The notes below the pieces were generated by a model, which did no database searches, was not told the DNA's origin, and saw only the letters and a program-made list of their open reading frames with translations. The translations under genes were made by a program, and so were the position numbers. This document shows, in pieces, positions 8,681 to 12,195 of a DNA stretch of 12,195 nt (position 1 is its first letter; each line of letters begins with the position of its first letter). The stretch covers positions 5,448 through 17,642 of the forward strand of contig JAOAHK010000010.1 of the NCBI GenBank assembly GCA_026415275.1, written 5' to 3'. This stretch comes from Anaerolineales bacterium. GTDB taxonomy: Bacteria; Chloroflexota; Anaerolineae; Anaerolineales; UBA4823.

Positions 8681-10067
8681 CTAAATCATCGCAAATTCGG
8701 TCGACGAGATGTCTGCTCCGTTGGGGCGCATCACCCAGGTATCTTTCCACAGACATCAAGTCGCGTAAGCGCTCTATGGACAGATATCGTTGTAAAGTGA
8801 TGTCCTGAGCTATGAGCTCAGCTAATGGATTATCTGCTCCCTGTCGAATTGCATCCCAAGCCTGCATCGATAAACGACGTAAAAGCTCATGAATTTCTTG
8901 GCGGCTTGCACCTGCTTGTGTAGCTGCAACGAGAATCCTTTCAGTGGCGGCAAAAGGCGCAAATCGTTGGAAATTGCGCCGAATGTTTTCCTCTTGAATC
9001 ACCAAATTGCGCACAAGTCGCAGAGCAGTCTTAAGTAACTCATCTGTGATCAAAAACATCTCCGGTAATAGGGTTCTGCGACTCGCCGAGTCATCCAGGG
9101 TATTCTCCAGCATTGAATGTGCTGCGTGATCCCAAGCCAGACGGGGCAACTGGGCAAGTTGCCGAGAGAGCGCATTGATTTTTTCAGCTTGGACAGGATT
9201 GCGCTTGAATGGCATCGCCGATGAGCCTACTTGTTTTTCACCAAAAGGTTCCGCCCACTCTCCTGTTACCGCTGACTGTAAAAAGCGCAAATCCAACGCA
9301 AATCGATGCAAAGTCGCACCAATTCCTGCTAAAAGACCGGCTATCCAATAATCCTGTTTACGGGGATAGACTTGTGTTGTCACCTCAAAGAAGGGCAAAC
9401 CGATCCGTTCGGCTAGGCGGGCTTGGAATCGATTGTTTTCTTCTTCACCGAAGAGTTCGATAAATGAGGCGCTAGTTCCTACTGCACCGCGAAAACCTTT
9501 CAGGTGAAAATCTTCTATCCCGCGAAGCAATTGCTTCCAGTCCATCCATAAATCCTGAGCGTATTGAGCAAAACGATAGCCTAGAGTAGTTGGCTCAGCA
9601 GGTTGTAAGTGGGTAAAAGCCATGATGGGCAAATCTGCATATTTCTTAACATTAGAGCAAAGTGCATCAAGCAACGCCTCTACATTCTTGCGAATAATCC
9701 ACAGCGAGTCATAAACCCGCAAAGCATCAGCATTGTCCTTGATGTCCATCGAAGTTGCCCCGAGGTGGAGAATGCCACCACCGATTGGACATTGCTCCGC
9801 ATAAGCCTTAATGGCAGCCATCAAGTCGTGTTGGGTCTCGGCTTCGAGCTCGGCAATTCGTTGCAAGTCGATATGTTCAAGTCTCTCTCTTAAGTCATCA
9901 ATTTGTTTAGCACTCACCAAGCCAAATTCCGCTTGGGTTTCTGCCAACGCCAACCACAGCTTTCGCCAAAGGACATGTTTCTGCCTCTCGCTCCAAATGG
10001 AGCGCAGTTCAGCAGAACCGTAACGCCATGAAAAAGGGGATTGATAATTCGTTTCCATTGTGTTCAT
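8640..10067 (-). CDS. purB: Adenylosuccinate lyase
   Basis: This cytoplasmic enzyme of purine synthesis splits SAICAR to AICAR plus fumarate and adenylosuccinate to AMP plus fumarate. It belongs to the fumarase/aspartase superfamily; 475 residues is typical. Motifs in order are TQHDLMAAIKAY (78-89, H80), HLGATSMDIKDNA (101-113), FTHLQPAEPTTLGYR (151-165) with the catalytic histidine H153, and the family signature GSSAMPFKRNP (281-291) on the flexible loop carrying the catalytic serine. The active-site set looks complete. No other purine gene is adjacent. Neither the first ATG (10067) nor the in-frame ATG nine bases further in (10058) has a Shine-Dalgarno sequence; with a perfect -10 box just upstream, a very short leader is likely. 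Its 3' end converges on the reductase gene with a 17-base gap. Argininosuccinate lyase is excluded by the overall motif set. Confidence 0.95.
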   Translation of the reverse strand: MNTMETNYQSPFSWRYGSAELRSIWSERQKHVLWRKLWLALAETQAEFGLVSAKQIDDLRERLEHIDLQRIAELEAETQHDLMAAIKAYAEQCPIGGGILHLGATSMDIKDNADALRVYDSLWIIRKNVEALLDALCSNVKKYADLPIMAFTHLQPAEPTTLGYRFAQYAQDLWMDWKQLLRGIEDFHLKGFRGAVGTSASFIELFGEEENNRFQARLAERIGLPFFEVTTQVYPRKQDYWIAGLLAGIGATLHRFALDLRFLQSAVTGEWAEPFGEKQVGSSAMPFKRNPVQAEKINALSRQLAQLPRLAWDHAAHSMLENTLDDSASRRTLLPEMFLITDELLKTALRLVRNLVIQEENIRRNFQRFAPFAATERILVAATQAGASRQEIHELLRRLSMQAWDAIRQGADNPLAELIAQDITLQRYLSIERLRDLMSVERYLGDAPQRSRHLVDRICDDLEKAQVDICVKIHL

Positions 10068-10079
10068 ATTCAGAATCGA

Positions 10080-10087
10080 ATTATACT
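10080..10087. promoter_or_regulatory. Overlapping divergent -10 boxes for purB and the propeller kinase
   Basis: On the minus strand 10085-10080 reads a perfect TATAAT, about 12 bases ahead of the purB ATG. On the plus strand 10082-10087 reads TATACT (five of six), facing the kinase gene. The two share four base pairs. No convincing -35 is visible for either direction (TTGTGT at 10058-10063 is a three-of-six candidate for the plus strand). The divergent gene arrangement supports a promoter here; bidirectional use is inference. Confidence 0.45.
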
Positions 10088-10174
10088 TAGGGAGAATAAA
10101 AAATCATAGCCGATGTGTAAGAGAACGATAAGCAGCTGTTGTACCACGACCAAACCGAGTCAGATCAATCAAGT

Positions 10175-12064
10175 ATGAGTGAAGATCAGTTCAAATTCGG
10201 CAAAGGACAATCGTCACCCAATCAGTCAATCCCGATTGCAACCGATCAACTGAAAATCGGTTCGACTCTCGCCAATCGCTATTTCATTGAAGGGATATTG
10301 GGGGTGGGAGGAATGGGAGCTGTGTATAAAGCGCGCGATCTACATTTTCCCAATGTGGTGAAACAGGTTGCAGTAAAGGAGATGATCATCCAGACGCGGG
10401 ACCCGGTCGTGCGCGCTTCGATCATCCGCAACTTTGAGCGAGAGGCAAATTTGTTGGCAACGCTCGACCATCCAGCCATTCCCCGCATTTTTGACTACTT
10501 TACTGCTCATGATCGTTCCTACCTTGTGTTAGAGTTCATCAATGGCAAAACCCTGGAAGCGCTTATCGAAGAGAATATCCCCATCCCTCAAATCATCCAA
10601 TGGGCAATCGAAATCTGTGATGTCCTGAGTTACTTGCACAATCATCAGCCAGAACCGATCATCTTCCGCGATATGAAACCATCCAATGTCATGATCAATC
10701 AATATGGCAAGGTGATGTTGATCGACTTTGGAATCGCCAAACCCTTTCGTGGGGAGCAGAAAGGCACAATGGTCGGTACCGAAGGCTATTCTCCTCCCGA
10801 ACAATATCGCGGACAAGCCTCTCACCTGGCTGACATCTATGCGTTAGGAGCGACTCTCCATCATTTTCTAACCAAAAAAGACCCACGCCTCGAAGCGCCT
10901 TTTTCTTTTGGTGAACGCCCCATCCGTCAACTCAATCCCGATGTTCCCCCCGAGCTAGAAGCCGTCATTCTCAAAGCACTCCAATACGATCCCGCAGATC
11001 GCTTCCAATCTGCTAAGGATATGAAAATGGCGCTCGAAGCGATCTTGAGTAAAAGAGCACCTGCCTTCTCAGCCCACCAATCCGCAAAAGTTATCCATCA
11101 GACCATTCAACCACTTTGGATATTTCGCTGTCAAGATGAAATTCGTGGCACGCTAGCTTACAAAGACGGCTGGGTCTTCTTTGGTTCCTATGATCACTGT
11201 GTTTATGCCGTGCATGCAGAGAAAGGAGAGTTGATTTGGCGTTACCAAACCGATGGGCCAATCGTCAGCCGCCCGTTGCTTGAAGACGGCAATGTTATCT
11301 TCGGTTCGGCTGATCGTCGCGTTCATGTCGTCAATCAACTCTCAGGAAAGATTTTTTGGTCCTATTACACAGGGGGAGCAATCTATTCCTCCCCTGTCTC
11401 GTCTGGCGGACATATCTTCATCGGATCGGATGACGCCCATCTGCATGCCATCAACTTAATCTCAGGAAATTCAGTGTGGAAATTCGATAGTGGCGCTCCG
11501 GTTCGCACAACTCCATTTATTTATGAGGATAACCTCTTCTTCGGAAACGAATATGGTGATTTTCTCTGTCTGGATTTTCGCGGTGCTATCCGTTGGCGTT
11601 TCAGAGCAAAAAGGGCGATTACAGGCTCAGCAGTTGTGGCAAACGACACTGTTTTCTTTGGCTCTTTAGATGGAGTAGTTTATGCACTGGATGCCAAAAC
11701 CAGTTGGTTAATTTGGCGTTTTCGGCTCGGGAAACCCACCATATCCACCCCATGTGTTAGCGGAGAATCTCTCTACATTGGTTGTACAGATGGGAACATA
11801 TATTGCATCGATATCCGCAATGGAAAAGAGCAATGGCGGTTCTTAACTGAACACCAAGTTACCGGCTCGGCAGTGGTTCAGGAAGGCAAAATTTATATTG
11901 GATCTGTTGATAAAAACTTGTATTGTCTGAACTGCCAAGACGGCTCCTTGCTCTGGAAATTCTCAACGGCCGGTCCGATCACTGGGACTCCCTTAATCTA
12001 TCGAGATCGTGTTTTTATTGGTTCAACCGATGGCAACCTTTATGCCTTACCAACCTCACCTTAG
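10175..12064 (+). CDS. Ser/Thr protein kinase with C-terminal eight-repeat PQQ-like beta-propeller
   Basis: Numbered from the ATG at 10175 (629 residues). A PknB-like kinase domain spans about 36-292: GVGGMGAVYKARD (glycine loop), K68 in VAVKE, E90 in FEREAN, a catalytic loop reading FRDMKPSN (D166) where most kinases have HRD, DFG at 184-186, and an SPPEQY activation-segment end. A short linker leads to eight repeats of the PQQ/YVTN type (about 313-627), each with a W-x-F/Y start, a GS/GN turn and a Y/H-x-L/I-x strand; the repeat tryptophans fall at 315, 355, 395, 435, 474, 514, 554 and 594. No membrane segment separates kinase and propeller, so the protein is probably cytoplasmic and the propeller may bind a partner or ligand. 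The frame opens earlier at a TTG (10139), which would add 12 residues; neither start has a good ribosome site. The next gene begins 18 bases downstream. Confidence 0.94.
   Translation: MSEDQFKFGKGQSSPNQSIPIATDQLKIGSTLANRYFIEGILGVGGMGAVYKARDLHFPNVVKQVAVKEMIIQTRDPVVRASIIRNFEREANLLATLDHPAIPRIFDYFTAHDRSYLVLEFINGKTLEALIEENIPIPQIIQWAIEICDVLSYLHNHQPEPIIFRDMKPSNVMINQYGKVMLIDFGIAKPFRGEQKGTMVGTEGYSPPEQYRGQASHLADIYALGATLHHFLTKKDPRLEAPFSFGERPIRQLNPDVPPELEAVILKALQYDPADRFQSAKDMKMALEAILSKRAPAFSAHQSAKVIHQTIQPLWIFRCQDEIRGTLAYKDGWVFFGSYDHCVYAVHAEKGELIWRYQTDGPIVSRPLLEDGNVIFGSADRRVHVVNQLSGKIFWSYYTGGAIYSSPVSSGGHIFIGSDDAHLHAINLISGNSVWKFDSGAPVRTTPFIYEDNLFFGNEYGDFLCLDFRGAIRWRFRAKRAITGSAVVANDTVFFGSLDGVVYALDAKTSWLIWRFRLGKPTISTPCVSGESLYIGCTDGNIYCIDIRNGKEQWRFLTEHQVTGSAVVQEGKIYIGSVDKNLYCLNCQDGSLLWKFSTAGPITGTPLIYRDRVFIGSTDGNLYALPTSP
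11111..12061 (+). repeat. Protein-level tandem repeats encoding the propeller blades
   Basis: Eight units of about 120 bases (one of 117) encode the propeller. Periodicity is obvious in the protein, for example the recurring tryptophan, the TGS/SSP turn and the FIGS or FFGS strand. At DNA level the units have diverged, so this is an old internal duplication and not a recombinogenic DNA repeat. Confidence 0.85.
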
Positions 12065-12082
12065 TCTTGGAGATTTCGTATT

Positions 12083-12195
12083 GTGAAGAGCCTTTTTCAG
12101 CGACCGCATAGAAAGACCCCCCTCAAGAATGATGCCTCTGCGCCACAAAGCCCACAACCGCCCGACTCAATCAGCAGCAACTCAGAACCTGTCTC
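12083..12195 (+). CDS. N-terminal fragment of an unidentified gene (cut by window edge)
   Basis: A GTG at 12083 opens a frame that runs without a stop for 37 codons to the window edge. A GGAG (12069-12072) sits ten bases before it, an acceptable ribosome site, and the gap after the kinase stop is 18 bases, typical of an operon. The visible residues begin with a basic stretch (VKSLFQRPHRKTPLKN) and then turn rich in Pro, Ser, Asn and Gln, a disordered N-terminal tail with no signal peptide or membrane segment. Nothing identifies the family. Genes coupled to bacterial Ser/Thr kinases often encode PP2C phosphatases or FHA proteins, but that is only context. Confidence 0.6.
   Translation, partial: MKSLFQRPHRKTPLKNDASAPQSPQPPDSISSNSEPV

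Noticed and set aside
11111..12061. 120-base periodicity as a DNA tandem repeat or CRISPR-like array
   Set aside because: The units have diverged at DNA level and are explained by the protein propeller; no conserved repeat with variable spacers exists.

Overview
The window reads as an ordinary chromosomal segment of a free-living bacterium, most likely a member of the Chloroflexota (Anaerolineae-like). That placement is inference. It rests on the short 639-residue GyrB type, two cytoplasmic Ser/Thr kinases of the GxGGMGxVY type (one carrying a PQQ-type propeller), an amidohydrolase fused to a CYTH domain, and moderate base composition with mixed ATG/GTG starts. I see no rRNA, tRNA, insertion sequence, phage gene or CRISPR array.

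Layout. Bases 1-297 (minus) are the first 99 codons of a Ser/Thr protein kinase running off the left edge; 298-554 is an AT-rich spacer. Next on the minus strand come gyrB (555-2474, GTG start) and, 70 bases upstream of it, an unrecognised polytopic membrane protein (2545-3543). A divergent promoter region (3544-3649) separates these from a plus-strand block of four closely spaced genes: a CinA-type protein, an MtaD-like amidohydrolase fused to CYTH, an inositol-monophosphatase-family phosphatase and an AKR6-like aldo/keto reductase (3650-8622, gaps of 10-16 bases). That operon ends in a hairpin plus T-tract terminator (8630-8680) whose right arm lies inside the 3' end of the convergent gene purB (8640-10067, minus). 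Between purB and a divergent kinase, an overlapping pair of -10 boxes (10080-10087) could serve both genes. The kinase (10175-12064) carries eight 40-residue propeller repeats and is followed 18 bases later by the start of another plus-strand gene cut by the right edge.

How the genes fit together. GyrB and PurB are housekeeping enzymes (DNA supercoiling; purine synthesis). The four-gene operon has a small-metabolite or nucleotide flavour: CinA/COG1058 proteins act on ADP-ribose-like compounds, MtaD-type enzymes deaminate adenosine derivatives, CYTH domains bind triphosphates, and IMPase-family proteins remove phosphates. A shared role in nucleotide turnover or metabolite repair is a hypothesis only. 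The most unusual items are the deaminase-CYTH fusion with altered acidic positions in its CYTH part, the CinA with a degenerate deamidase domain, and the kinase with a regular eight-repeat propeller. No wholly new multi-gene system is evident.
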